Origin: Moraxella equi
GTDB taxonomy: Bacteria > Pseudomonadota > Gammaproteobacteria > Pseudomonadales > Moraxellaceae
Length of the DNA: 28,321 nt
Assembly (NCBI RefSeq): GCF_002027555.1
Contig: NZ_MXAP01000044.1
Span: 1-28,321 of the forward strand
Direction: 5' to 3'
The position numbers were made by a program, and so were the translations under genes. The notes below the pieces were generated by a model that was not told the origin of the DNA, ran no database searches, and was given only the letters and a program-made list of their open reading frames with translations. Below are positions 10,734 through 17,311 of this stretch, piece after piece (the first letter of the stretch is position 1; each line of letters begins with the position of its first letter).

Positions 10734-10766
10734 ATAAAAGCGTGTCAAAAGGCACGCTTTTATTTA
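10734..10766 (+). terminator. Rho-independent terminator of betT
   Basis: Stem ataaaagcgtg / cacgcttttat (11 bp, extendable by two pairs) with a short loop, followed by T-rich sequence, begins 12 bases after the betT stop. Confidence 0.9.
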
Positions 10767-10883
10767 TTAAATCTTTTTCCAAACTAAAAATAAACCCTTA
10801 TAAACACTGGGGTTGAAGTTTTTAAAAATCTATAAAAATCGGGGTTTGGAAAGAAGTCTATTAGAAATCTCCCCAAACCATCA

Positions 10884-10912
10884 TTCCCAAACTGCCATTT
10901 TTGCATTATAAT
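10884..10912 (+). promoter_or_regulatory. Probable sigma-70 promoter of the MipA-family gene
   Basis: A perfect TATAAT at 10907-10912 has a weak -35 (ttccca, 10884-10889) 17 bases upstream. It is 29 bases before the ATG of the downstream gene. Confidence 0.55.
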
Positions 10913-10941
10913 AATCCTATTTTTATCCGTGAACATTTATC

Positions 10942-11697
10942 ATGAAAAAATCTTTACTTAGCCTAACCCTACTTAGCCTTAGCTTATCTGCCACCGCTCA
11001 GGACACATCAGCCCTTGACGGCTTGACCATTGGTGCCTTAGCCAGTTTTGGCTCGCACGCCTATGCCACCGATGACAAAGTGGGGGCAGTGCCACTCGTG
11101 CTATACGATAACGACTATTTTTATGCCGAAGGCTCGGAGCTTGGTTTTTATGCTCACAAAGACAGCGAAAACTGGTTTCGTGTCGGGGCAGGCTATGAGT
11201 CTCGAAACTTTGAGCCAGATGACGCAACCATAACCGCCCTAAAAGGCTTAAACAGCCGTAAATCCAGTGCCAATATCGTACTAAGTTATATGCGTATCAC
11301 GCCTGTGGGCGGTTTTGAGATTAAGGCAGGCACGGACATGATGGACAGAAGTGGCGGTCAGACCGTCTCGTTGGCTCATCGCAGTCTGTTCAAATTCGCC
11401 GATGACAAGCTCACCGTCTATCCCAAATTTGGCGTAAACTGGTACAGTGATGATTATAACCAATACTACTTTGGCATATCTAAGCAAGAAAGCACCAAAA
11501 CAGGCATAGACATCTACACCGCCAAATCCAGCTACTCGCCCTTTGTCTCGGTCTCTGGCAAATACCAATTTACCGACCACGTCGGTGCCTTTGCCAACAC
11601 CAAAGCCGAATGGCTCTCATCAACTCAAAAAGACAGCCCGCTAACCGATGATAAAGTGGACATTGGGGCAAATGTGGGTTTGACTTATACCTTTTAA
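10942..11697 (+). CDS. MipA/OmpV-family outer membrane protein
   Basis: It has 251 residues. A Sec signal peptide (two Lys, then a Leu/Ser-rich core) ends near ATAQ at residue 20. The mature part has alternating polar/aromatic strands and ends in the F-terminated pattern (LTYTF) recognised by the outer-membrane assembly machinery. Overall composition and length match the MipA/OmpV family, whose members include the E. coli scaffold MipA and several porin-like proteins; the precise role here is not shown. The ATG lies 29 bases after a TATAAT box, and no strong ribosome site is visible. It stands alone, converging on bfrA with a shared terminator. The family call is moderately sure. Confidence 0.75.
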   Translation: MKKSLLSLTLLSLSLSATAQDTSALDGLTIGALASFGSHAYATDDKVGAVPLVLYDNDYFYAEGSELGFYAHKDSENWFRVGAGYESRNFEPDDATITALKGLNSRKSSANIVLSYMRITPVGGFEIKAGTDMMDRSGGQTVSLAHRSLFKFADDKLTVYPKFGVNWYSDDYNQYYFGISKQESTKTGIDIYTAKSSYSPFVSVSGKYQFTDHVGAFANTKAEWLSSTQKDSPLTDDKVDIGANVGLTYTF

Positions 11698-11738
11698 TGG
11701 TTAAAATCATTTTTAACTTTATATTAAGTGACTCATTT

Positions 11739-11767
11739 ATCAAGGGCGAATGTGATTCACCCCTACC
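11739..11767. repeat. Dispersed palindromic repeat, reverse orientation copy
   Basis: atcaagggcgaat-gtg-attcacccctacc: its reverse complement aligns with the copy at 6827-6861 (gtagggg..gaat..attcgcccttgat). It lies after the MipA-family gene and before the shared terminator. Confidence 0.6.
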
Positions 11768-11790
11768 ACCCAAAATAATTAGCAAACAAC

Positions 11791-11820
11791 AAAAAGGGCA
11801 AGCCCACGTTCGCCCTTTTT
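11791..11820. terminator. Bidirectional terminator between the MipA-family gene and bfrA
   Basis: A 9-bp stem aaaaagggc / gcccttttt with a 12-base loop has A and T runs on both sides. It can serve the plus-strand gene ending at 11697 and bfrA ending at 11837. Confidence 0.8.
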
Positions 11821-11836
11821 ATCGTTTATCTGCTTA

Positions 11837-12310
11837 TCAATCATCGCTTGATTGTAATTGGATATAGTTTTGAATGCCGATGTCCGCAATCTTCTCTTGC
11901 TGGGTTTCTAGCCAGTCTTCGTACTCTTCATTGCCGTCTTTTAGCTTGATGAGTAGCTCACGAGAGACAAAATCACGCTTGGCGGTACACACGTCAATGG
12001 CTTCTACCAGCACGTCATGTTTACGTTTCTCCAAACGCAAATCACACGCCAAAATCTCTTCTACACTCTCGCCAATCATGAGCTTACCCAAATCTTGCAA
12101 ATTTGGCAAACCTTCAAGTAGCAAAACTCGCTCAATCAGCTCATCTGACCATTTCATTTCACGAATGGACTGCTTAAAAAATGAGTCATTTAGCTCTTCT
12201 ACACCCCAGTTTTTAACGATACGAGCGTGCAAAAAATACTGGTTAATGGCAATCAGGGACTGACCCAATACCAAATTTAACTGACGGATAACGTCTTTAT
12301 CGCCTTTCAT
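11837..12310 (-). CDS. bfrA: Bacterioferritin haem-binding subunit without ferroxidase ligands
   Basis: It has 157 residues and aligns end to end with E. coli Bfr. It stores iron as a cytoplasmic 24-mer. In E. coli numbering the haem ligand Met52 and Glu51 and Glu94 are kept. Four ferroxidase-centre ligands are replaced: Glu18 by Ser, His54 by Trp, Glu127 by Asn and His130 by Tyr. Alone it should bind haem but oxidise Fe(II) poorly. The neighbouring bfrB has the opposite pattern, so the two are expected to co-assemble, as known for paired bacterioferritins of Neisseria and Magnetospirillum. The start has AAGGT upstream. It follows bfrB by 87 bases that contain a hairpin. Assignment of the letters A and B is mine. 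Confidence 0.92.
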   Translation of the reverse strand: MKGDKDVIRQLNLVLGQSLIAINQYFLHARIVKNWGVEELNDSFFKQSIREMKWSDELIERVLLLEGLPNLQDLGKLMIGESVEEILACDLRLEKRKHDVLVEAIDVCTAKRDFVSRELLIKLKDGNEEYEDWLETQQEKIADIGIQNYIQLQSSDD

Positions 12311-12353
12311 GTTATTACCTTTTTATCTTTAAATTTTAAATATTTAACTTTTT

Positions 12354-12384
12354 AAAAAAGGGTGTATGCACAACACCCCTTTTG
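12354..12384 (-). terminator. Intercistronic hairpin between bfrB and bfrA
   Basis: Read on minus, caaaaggggtgtt pairs with acacccttttt (one bulged G) and is followed by a T-rich run. It lies just after the bfrB stop and 44 bases before bfrA. It could be a partial terminator that sets the subunit ratio or a processing/stability structure. I see no promoter between it and bfrA. Confidence 0.6.
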
Positions 12385-12397
12385 CTTTTTGCCCTAC

Positions 12398-12892
12398 TTA
12401 GTGCGTGGCACCCACCATGTTAGGCTCAGAACTTTGGCTTTGTAGGTAGTTTTGTAGTCCCATAAGCTCAATCAAGCGTAGTTGTTTTTCTAGCCAGTGG
12501 GCGTGGTCTTGTTCAGTGTCTTCTAACTGACGCACGAGCATATCACGGGTTACATAATCACGCTCGGCTTCACAGATGGCAATGCCTTCTTTTAGATGTT
12601 CTTGTACGGTGTATTCTAGTTCCAAATCGCTTTTTAGCATGGCAGGCACATCGGCACCGATGTTAATCTTGCCCACTTGCATATTTGGCGTACCACCCAG
12701 CATGATGATACGGTTGATAATCAGGCGTGCGTGTAGGGTCTCATCTTCCATTTCGTGATAAATGCGGTCGTGCAATTTACCCAGCTCCCATTCAGCGTAC
12801 ATTTGTGAATGGATAAAATACTGGTCTCTGGCACCCAACTCGCCCGCCAATAAGAAATTTAGATAATCAATGACTTTTTGAGATGATTTCAT
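12398..12892 (-). CDS. bfrB: Bacterioferritin ferroxidase subunit lacking the haem methionine
   Basis: It has 164 residues from the ATG at 12892. A longer in-frame ATG at 12958 lies upstream of the predicted transcript start and was rejected. The ferroxidase ligands are all present: Glu18, Glu51, His54, a Glu93 equivalent to Glu94, Glu127 and His130. The haem ligand Met52 of E. coli Bfr is Thr52. It should therefore carry iron oxidation while bfrA supplies haem for iron release. It is followed by bfrA in the same direction. A ribosome site AGGA lies about ten bases before the start. An extended -10 promoter is found at 12948-12975. The C-terminal tail after LQNYLQSQSS is a few residues longer than in E. 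coli. Confidence 0.93.
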   Translation of the reverse strand: MKSSQKVIDYLNFLLAGELGARDQYFIHSQMYAEWELGKLHDRIYHEMEDETLHARLIINRIIMLGGTPNMQVGKINIGADVPAMLKSDLELEYTVQEHLKEGIAICEAERDYVTRDMLVRQLEDTEQDHAHWLEKQLRLIELMGLQNYLQSQSSEPNMVGATH

Positions 12893-12947
12893 GATAAAAA
12901 ATCCTGTGTTAGATAAAGAAAAATCAGCCAACGCTGTATGGGACATA

Positions 12948-12975
12948 TCATAGCACAAAGATAGGGATTAACAAG
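12948..12975 (-). promoter_or_regulatory. Promoter of bfrB-bfrA
   Basis: On minus, TTGTTA and TATGAT are separated by 16 bases, with a TG one base before the -10 (extended -10). Transcription would start near 12941, about 50 bases before the chosen bfrB ATG. Confidence 0.7.
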
Positions 12976-13039
12976 GGGGTATTTGTATGGCAAAGGAACT
13001 GCGAACGACTTACGCTGTGAGAATGGCTATTACAATAAC

Positions 13040-13165
13040 AAAAATTTTCACCTAAGAAATCATCTTAGGTGAATTGGAGAAAATGGTTTTGGCAAATAGG
13101 CTAAGTTATTGATTATGTTGTTATTTTTATTATTGATGACAATTCCTTTTACCATTTTAATAATT
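13040..13165 (-). ncRNA. Candidate small RNA between bfd and bfrB, possibly iron-regulated
   Basis: A plausible promoter (13171-13200) with an overlapping Fur-like palindrome points into a stretch of about 125 bases. That stretch ends in a perfect 10-bp hairpin followed by a U-run (13047-13073). It has no ORF with a ribosome site; a 31-codon ATG frame is present but lacks one. Position and architecture resemble Fur-repressed small RNAs such as RyhB, PrrF and NrrF, but I see no sequence homology. Alternatively this is the 3' untranslated region of bfd. Confidence 0.35.
13047..13073 (-). terminator. Rho-independent terminator downstream of bfd / candidate small RNA
   Basis: A perfect 10-bp inverted repeat ttcacctaag / cttaggtgaa with a 7-base loop. 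On minus it is followed by aa and then five T. It lies about 240 bases downstream of the bfd stop. Confidence 0.8.
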
Positions 13166-13170
13166 TGCAA

Positions 13171-13200
13171 ATAATAAGACTTATTAGTTAATTTTATCAA
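13171..13200 (-). promoter_or_regulatory. Candidate promoter with 15-bp Fur-like palindrome
   Basis: On minus, TTGATA (13195-13200) and TATTAT (13171-13176) are 18 bases apart. The perfect palindrome taataag-a-cttatta (13172-13186, 7-1-7) covers the -10. It matches the 7-1-7 Fur consensus TGATAATNATTATCA at 10 of 14 defined positions by my count. The remainder of the spacer up to the bfd stop is AT-rich and I see nothing else in it. Confidence 0.45.
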
Positions 13201-13310
13201 CTTGAAAATGACTATTGATTGATAATTTTAATCTAGCTAAGATTATGCAAAGACACTTATATTTAGAAAAATTACAGTAATAAATTTACCAAATATTTAC
13301 AAACATTCTA

Positions 13311-13505
13311 TCACACCGCCATAGCGTCCACCGCCACATATTTGGCATGATGTTCACCAACCAAATCCTGCACCATAGGCATACAACAGCCACAGCAAGT
13401 ACCGACCAGTAGCTCACTTTGCAATGCTTCCACGCTATCAACGCCTTGTAGCATGGCGGTTTTGATTTGGGTGTCTTTGATGTCATGGCAAATACAAACA
13501 TACAT
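13311..13505 (-). CDS. bfd: Bacterioferritin-associated ferredoxin
   Basis: A 64-residue [2Fe-2S] protein that binds bacterioferritin and passes electrons to its haem so that stored iron is reduced and released. The four cluster cysteines of the family are visible as Cys4 and Cys6 in MYVCIC, and Cys38 and Cys41 in GTCCGCC. Two further cysteines (37 and 40) lie next to the second pair. Length and spacing match E. coli Bfd. The start has AAGGA eight bases upstream. It lies upstream of bfrB-bfrA on the same strand, separated by 418 bases. A palindrome 50 bases before its start suggests separate iron control. Confident call. Confidence 0.93.
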   Translation of the reverse strand: MYVCICHDIKDTQIKTAMLQGVDSVEALQSELLVGTCCGCCMPMVQDLVGEHHAKYVAVDAMAV

Positions 13506-13555
13506 GGCGAAGTCCTTGGCGAATGCTGTTGTGGATTGGCTATTTTTTAAACGAA

Positions 13556-13577
13556 AATAAGAACGGTTATTCTTATT
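13556..13577. promoter_or_regulatory. Palindromic operator-like site upstream of bfd
   Basis: A perfect 8-bp inverted repeat aataagaa-N6-ttcttatt centred about 60 bases before the bfd start. It shares AATAAG/CTTATT half-sites with the palindrome at 13172-13186, so one regulator, Fur being the obvious candidate, may bind both. The rest of 13506-13763 is AT-rich and without visible genes. Confidence 0.45.
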
Positions 13578-13763
13578 AACTCATGGGGTTATATTAGCAA
13601 TAATTATTATTATTTGCAAGCAAAAATTGATAATTTTTATAAAAAAAATTTAAAAATTTTGATGAATGCAGGGATTATTTGCTGATAATGCTTTTTAAAA
13701 TATGAATTTGTCTAAAAATCAATGGCTTATTCCTACAAATCTGCTTAACATTTTGATAAATAA

Positions 13764-13793
13764 AAATCCCCAAAACATCATATTTTGGGGATT
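13764..13793 (-). terminator. Rho-independent terminator of ilvE
   Basis: An 11-bp stem aatccccaaaa / ttttggggatt with a short loop, followed on minus by a T-run, begins 24 bases past the ilvE stop. Confidence 0.9.
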
Positions 13794-13816
13794 GTTAAAA
13801 ATTTAATCAAATTTGA

Positions 13817-14749
13817 TTATTCATCAACAAAAGACAGCCAGTGCTTGTATTTGTCATTACGCCCTTGCACCACATCAAAATACAAGGTTTGTAGTTTTTC
13901 GGTCAGCTCGCCACGTCCGCCCTTGCCAATCACACGGTCATCATATTCACGTATTGGGGTAACTTCGGCGGCGGTGCCTGTCATAAAAATCTCATCGGCA
14001 AGGTAGAACTCATCACGAGTGATACGGCGTTCTACGACTTTGATACCCAAATCATGAGCGAACTCAATAATCGTACGGCGAGTAATGCCGTCTAACGCTC
14101 CGCCTGCAAGGTCTGGGGTATGTAGCTCGCCATTTTTCACCAAAAATAGGTTCTCGCCAGAGCCTTGACACACATAGCCGAGCGGGTCCATAAGAATGGC
14201 TTCGTCATAGCCTGCACGGGTTGCTTCTTGGTTAGCTAGGATAGACACAGGATAGTTGGCGGCGGCTTTTGCCTTACACATGGTTACGTTGGGGTGATGA
14301 TGTGTGTAGCTTGATGTCTTGGCACGGATACCGTTTTTGATGCCGTCTTCACCCAGATACGCCCCCCAATGCCATGCAGCAACGGCTGAATGAATGGTGT
14401 TGTCTTTGGCGGCGATACCGAGCTTTTCTGAACCGACCCAGATGAGCGGACGAATATAAGCACTCGCCAAGCCATTTTCACACACCACGTCTTTTTGGGC
14501 TTTGACCAGCTCATCATGGCTATAACGCACGTCTAGCTGAAAAATTTTGGCAGAATTAAGTAGGCGTTCGGTGTGTTCATGTAGACGGAAAATGGCGGTA
14601 CGTCCGTCAGGGGTCTGATAGGCACGCACGCCTTCAAACACCGCCAAACCATAGTGCAAGCTGTGTGTGAGTACATGGACTTTGGCATCAGGTTGGTGGA
14701 TTAGTTCGCCATCTAGCCACATTTTGCCGTCTTGGGTTGCTAAACTCAT
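13817..14749 (-). CDS. ilvE: Branched-chain amino acid aminotransferase
   Basis: Fold-type IV PLP enzyme making leucine, isoleucine and valine from their 2-oxo acids with glutamate as donor. It has 310 residues (E. coli IlvE has 309) with collinear motifs: THSLHYGLAVFEGVRAY (28-44), SAYIRPLIWVGSEKLG (96-111), PLP-binding Lys161 in CKAKAAANY, and GTAAEVTPIREYD near the C-terminus. At the place of E. coli Glu193, which contacts the pyridine nitrogen of PLP, this protein has Gln195 (VCQGSGENLF). That may be a lineage trait. Start chosen at an ATG with AAGGA upstream. It has its own promoter at 14831-14858 and a hairpin in the leader. Confidence 0.95.
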   Translation of the reverse strand: MSLATQDGKMWLDGELIHQPDAKVHVLTHSLHYGLAVFEGVRAYQTPDGRTAIFRLHEHTERLLNSAKIFQLDVRYSHDELVKAQKDVVCENGLASAYIRPLIWVGSEKLGIAAKDNTIHSAVAAWHWGAYLGEDGIKNGIRAKTSSYTHHHPNVTMCKAKAAANYPVSILANQEATRAGYDEAILMDPLGYVCQGSGENLFLVKNGELHTPDLAGGALDGITRRTIIEFAHDLGIKVVERRITRDEFYLADEIFMTGTAAEVTPIREYDDRVIGKGGRGELTEKLQTLYFDVVQGRNDKYKHWLSFVDE

Positions 14750-14784
14750 AAGTTTTTCCTTGATAAAAAGAGCTTTTAATAAAA

Positions 14785-14817
14785 TTATTTTATAAACTTA
14801 GAGCGTTTATAAAATAA
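14785..14817 (-). promoter_or_regulatory. 13-bp perfect hairpin in the ilvE 5' leader
   Basis: ttattttataaac and its exact reverse complement flank a 7-base loop. The hairpin begins a few bases after the predicted ilvE transcript start and is followed on minus by a T-rich stretch. It could act as an attenuator, a 5' stabiliser or a protein site. The stem is nearly all A/T. Confidence 0.55.
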
Positions 14818-14830
14818 AAGTAATCGCATG

Positions 14831-14858
14831 ATTATAACACCGTTTGGGCGTTTTGCAA
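14831..14858 (-). promoter_or_regulatory. Promoter of ilvE
   Basis: On minus, TTGCAA and a perfect TATAAT are 16 bases apart. The predicted start near 14824 gives a 75-base leader. Confidence 0.75.
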
Positions 14859-14865
14859 TAGTTTT

Positions 14866-16113
14866 TTAAGGTGTGGCACGAGCGATTGCCGTCTCTACCA
14901 GCACAAACTGGCGTACGTCATTTAGCATGGTTGTGTCAAAATTATGAATAAAGGCAAACGACAACTGCCTATCAGGGTCGCAGAACGCCACCGAGCCGTT
15001 ATAACCCATGTGTCCGTAGGCGTTTGGCGTGTGTTGCAAGCTAAATAAGCGATGAAAACCCGACCGCCACCGCATATTGGCAGGCATGACCGCATCAAAA
15101 CCGTCCACACGCACCACACGCATGTCGGCAAGTACCGCAGGCGTGATGAGCGTTTGCCCTTGCCATACGCCACCATTGGCGTGCATGGCGTAGATAGTGG
15201 CTAGGGCGTGGGCGGTAGAGACCCCATTGGCGGCAGGAATGACCGCTTGCAACACCTTATCATGATGATATTCCACGCCATCACGTCCGTTTGGCATGAG
15301 TGCGTTTTTATAATTGACAAGGTTCATCTTGGCGGTGTCAAAATATAGCTTATTAATGCCAGATGTGCCAAGCATTCCCACCTTATCCGCCCACAATGGC
15401 GTGATGTCAAGCCCTGCATAGACCGCCAACATCTCTAGGGTGTCAGGTTTTAGGGTTGGTTTGCGTTTGGTTGTGGGCGTACCATCAAAATAACGCACAG
15501 GCTTGGCAGCTTGCCCTAGCTTGTCAGCAGGCAGTCCATAATACAGCTCGCCCTGTATGCCTAAGGGCGTAGCAAGGTATTCATCTAGGGCGTGTTGCAA
15601 GGGCAGTCCTGTTACACGCTCCACCAATCCGCCCAAAATCCACCCCGAGACCAACGCACTATACGCACTGCCATAGCCCTGCTCGTCCTGCCCTTTGGGG
15701 GTGTTAGGCGACATTTGGGCGACTTTAGCGGTCATCATTTGCCAGTCGGTCAGCTCATCGGTGTCGTCGGTGAGTGTGGTGATGTTAAACAGCCCTGCGG
15801 TGTGAGTCAAGATGTGGCGTGGCGTGATATGCTCTTTACCCCCTACCCCAAACTCCGCCCAATATGAACCAATGGGCGTATCATAGTCCAACAGCCCCTT
15901 TGAGACCAGCACCGCCACAAGGGTCGCCATCACGCCTTTGCCGATAGAGAAATTTACCGATAGTGTGTGGGCGTGCCAGTCTTGGTGTGGCAGGGCTTGC
16001 CCTATGGCGGTGTTTACCACCGTCTCGCCTTTGTGAGTGATGACCAGTGAGCCACCGGCAGGCGAGTCGTCAAATTGTAATTTAGAAAGCAGTTCGGGAA
16101 AATCTTGCCACAT
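14866..16113 (-). CDS. Beta-lactamase-fold serine hydrolase / esterase
   Basis: A 415-residue protein of the class C beta-lactamase / penicillin-binding-protein-like family that includes EstB-type carboxylesterases. The nucleophile motif S-x-x-K is Ser56-Ile-Gly-Lys59. The second motif is Tyr151-Ser-Ala. The third, replacing K-T-G, is His368-Met-Gly370. No signal peptide or membrane segment is seen, which argues against a periplasmic beta-lactamase and for a cytoplasmic esterase or amidase. Substrate unknown. It has its own promoter (16141-16169) and a weak ribosome site (TAGGT). It lies between maoC-like and ilvE on the same strand but is separated by a terminator on the maoC side. Confidence 0.85.
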   Translation of the reverse strand: MWQDFPELLSKLQFDDSPAGGSLVITHKGETVVNTAIGQALPHQDWHAHTLSVNFSIGKGVMATLVAVLVSKGLLDYDTPIGSYWAEFGVGGKEHITPRHILTHTAGLFNITTLTDDTDELTDWQMMTAKVAQMSPNTPKGQDEQGYGSAYSALVSGWILGGLVERVTGLPLQHALDEYLATPLGIQGELYYGLPADKLGQAAKPVRYFDGTPTTKRKPTLKPDTLEMLAVYAGLDITPLWADKVGMLGTSGINKLYFDTAKMNLVNYKNALMPNGRDGVEYHHDKVLQAVIPAANGVSTAHALATIYAMHANGGVWQGQTLITPAVLADMRVVRVDGFDAVMPANMRWRSGFHRLFSLQHTPNAYGHMGYNGSVAFCDPDRQLSFAFIHNFDTTMLNDVRQFVLVETAIARATP

Positions 16114-16140
16114 GGTCTGTACCTAATCATAAAATGGCTT

Positions 16141-16169
16141 ATTGTATAAGAATTTGGGAGAAAATTCAA
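16141..16169 (-). promoter_or_regulatory. Promoter of the serine hydrolase gene
   Basis: On minus, TTGAAT and TACAAT are 17 bases apart. Predicted start near 16134, about 20 bases before the ATG at 16113. Confidence 0.75.
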
Positions 16170-16268
16170 AGTGTGAGGCATTTGTCATGACGGCAGATAG
16201 AGTGCGTATTATGCACCCTAACAAATTTTTAAAATTTGCAAATTTAAAAAAATTTTAATCCTAAAAAC

Positions 16269-16299
16269 CAAAAAACAGGGCAAATCATCATCTGCCCTG
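16269..16299 (-). terminator. Rho-independent terminator of the MaoC-like gene
   Basis: A 7-bp GC-rich stem cagggca / tgccctg with a 10-base loop, followed on minus by six T, about 15 bases after the stop at 16314. Confidence 0.85.
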
Positions 16300-16313
16300 C
16301 TCTTTTTCACTCA

Positions 16314-17189
16314 TCATAAAAACGTAATTTTGCCGAGTAAATGCGGTTTTTCCGTGCCTGCTGCATACAGGGCAAAGGCTCGCCCATCGCTCTCTTGGCG
16401 TGCCACAAAGTCAATCTTGGACGGCAAGAAAATGGGCATTTTAAATGACACGTCCACTCGGTACGCCTTTGGCAAATCATAAAATTGAGCAATACTCGCC
16501 GCCTTTGACCACATACCATGAGCGATTGCCTTAGGAAAGCCAAACGCCCGAGCCGATAAGGGGTGCAAATGGATTAGGTTAAAATCGCCCGACACGAAAG
16601 CATACCGCCGTCCGATGTCTTCTGGGATATTAATCAGCTCCGCCCAACCATTCTCATCAGACTCTAAGCGTGCCACACTCTCAGGCACAGATTTGACCGT
16701 GCGTTCATCGACGGGCTTTTTTTGGCGAGACAGATAAGTTGATGTCCCTTGCCATACTAGCTCATCATCGATATGCACTTCGGTGATAAAATCAAAGGTC
16801 TGCCCCTTGTCATGGGGGGTTAGGTTGTCAAGTCGCACACTCATCTTGACCGTTTCGGTATCAAAAATCGGACGATACTGCGTAACGCTGTTTTCTAAAT
16901 GCACCAGCCCAAGCATGGCAAAAGGAAAATCAGGCTTTGCCATCATGTTCATCTGTAACGTCTGCGACAACACCGCAAAATACGTTGGCGGTACACGCCC
17001 ATCATCAATAAACCCACAGATTCGCCGATAGTCTCGCAAATTGTTCTGGTCAATGGCGAGCTTGTCCACTGCATACACCGAATCAGGCAATGCCCCTGCT
17101 CGGTTGTCGCCATGCGGAATCAAACTTTTGATAACGTTGGCATAAGTGGTGTGCATTTTTGGCAATTCTTTAAAATTTTGTTCTGCCAT
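16314..17189 (-). CDS. MaoC-like (double hot-dog) acyl dehydratase/hydratase
   Basis: A 291-residue protein with two hot-dog halves. The C-terminal half carries the hydratase-2 signature YAFVSGDFNLIHLHP, with catalytic Asp202 and His207, followed by AFGFPKAIAHGMW (215-227). The N-terminal half is degenerate, as in other bacterial MaoC proteins of this size. It would dehydrate (R)-3-hydroxyacyl thioesters or run the reverse reaction; carrier (CoA or ACP) and chain length are not visible. It is downstream of the HMW fabG on the same strand with a 122-base gap and has AAAGG before the start. Together with fabG and the divergent thiolase it suggests an acyl chain cycle. Confidence 0.87.
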   Translation of the reverse strand: MAEQNFKELPKMHTTYANVIKSLIPHGDNRAGALPDSVYAVDKLAIDQNNLRDYRRICGFIDDGRVPPTYFAVLSQTLQMNMMAKPDFPFAMLGLVHLENSVTQYRPIFDTETVKMSVRLDNLTPHDKGQTFDFITEVHIDDELVWQGTSTYLSRQKKPVDERTVKSVPESVARLESDENGWAELINIPEDIGRRYAFVSGDFNLIHLHPLSARAFGFPKAIAHGMWSKAASIAQFYDLPKAYRVDVSFKMPIFLPSKIDFVARQESDGRAFALYAAGTEKPHLLGKITFL

Positions 17190-17215
17190 ATCATACCTTT
17201 AATATAGAATAATTT

Positions 17216-17302
17216 TTGGTAAATTTTAATGGATTTTTGGGGGAATGTAAATCAAAAATGTACAAGTGTACGGCTGATATGTTTCCCATCAAAATTTACC
17301 AA
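17216..17302. repeat. Inverted repeat in the fabG-maoC spacer
   Basis: Arms ttggtaaatttt (17216-17227) and aaaatttaccaa (17291-17302) are exact 12-bp inverted copies 63 bases apart, spanning most of the gap between the two genes. It may fold in the transcript; no function is evident. Confidence 0.45.
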
Positions 17303-17311
17303 TGAATAAAA

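Noticed and set aside
12893..12958. Longer bfrB start
   Set aside because: It lies upstream of the predicted transcript start from the extended -10 promoter, and the family begins MK at 12892.
13070..13165. 31-codon ATG frame in the candidate small RNA
   Set aside because: No ribosome site and Asn-rich low-complexity translation; not enough to call a small protein.
13286..13501. 71-residue minus-strand frame overlapping bfd
   Set aside because: The other frame gives the cluster cysteines and correct length of Bfd.
14866..16113. Secreted beta-lactamase conferring resistance
   Set aside because: No signal peptide, and His-Met-Gly replaces Lys-Thr-Gly; fits EstB-like esterases better.
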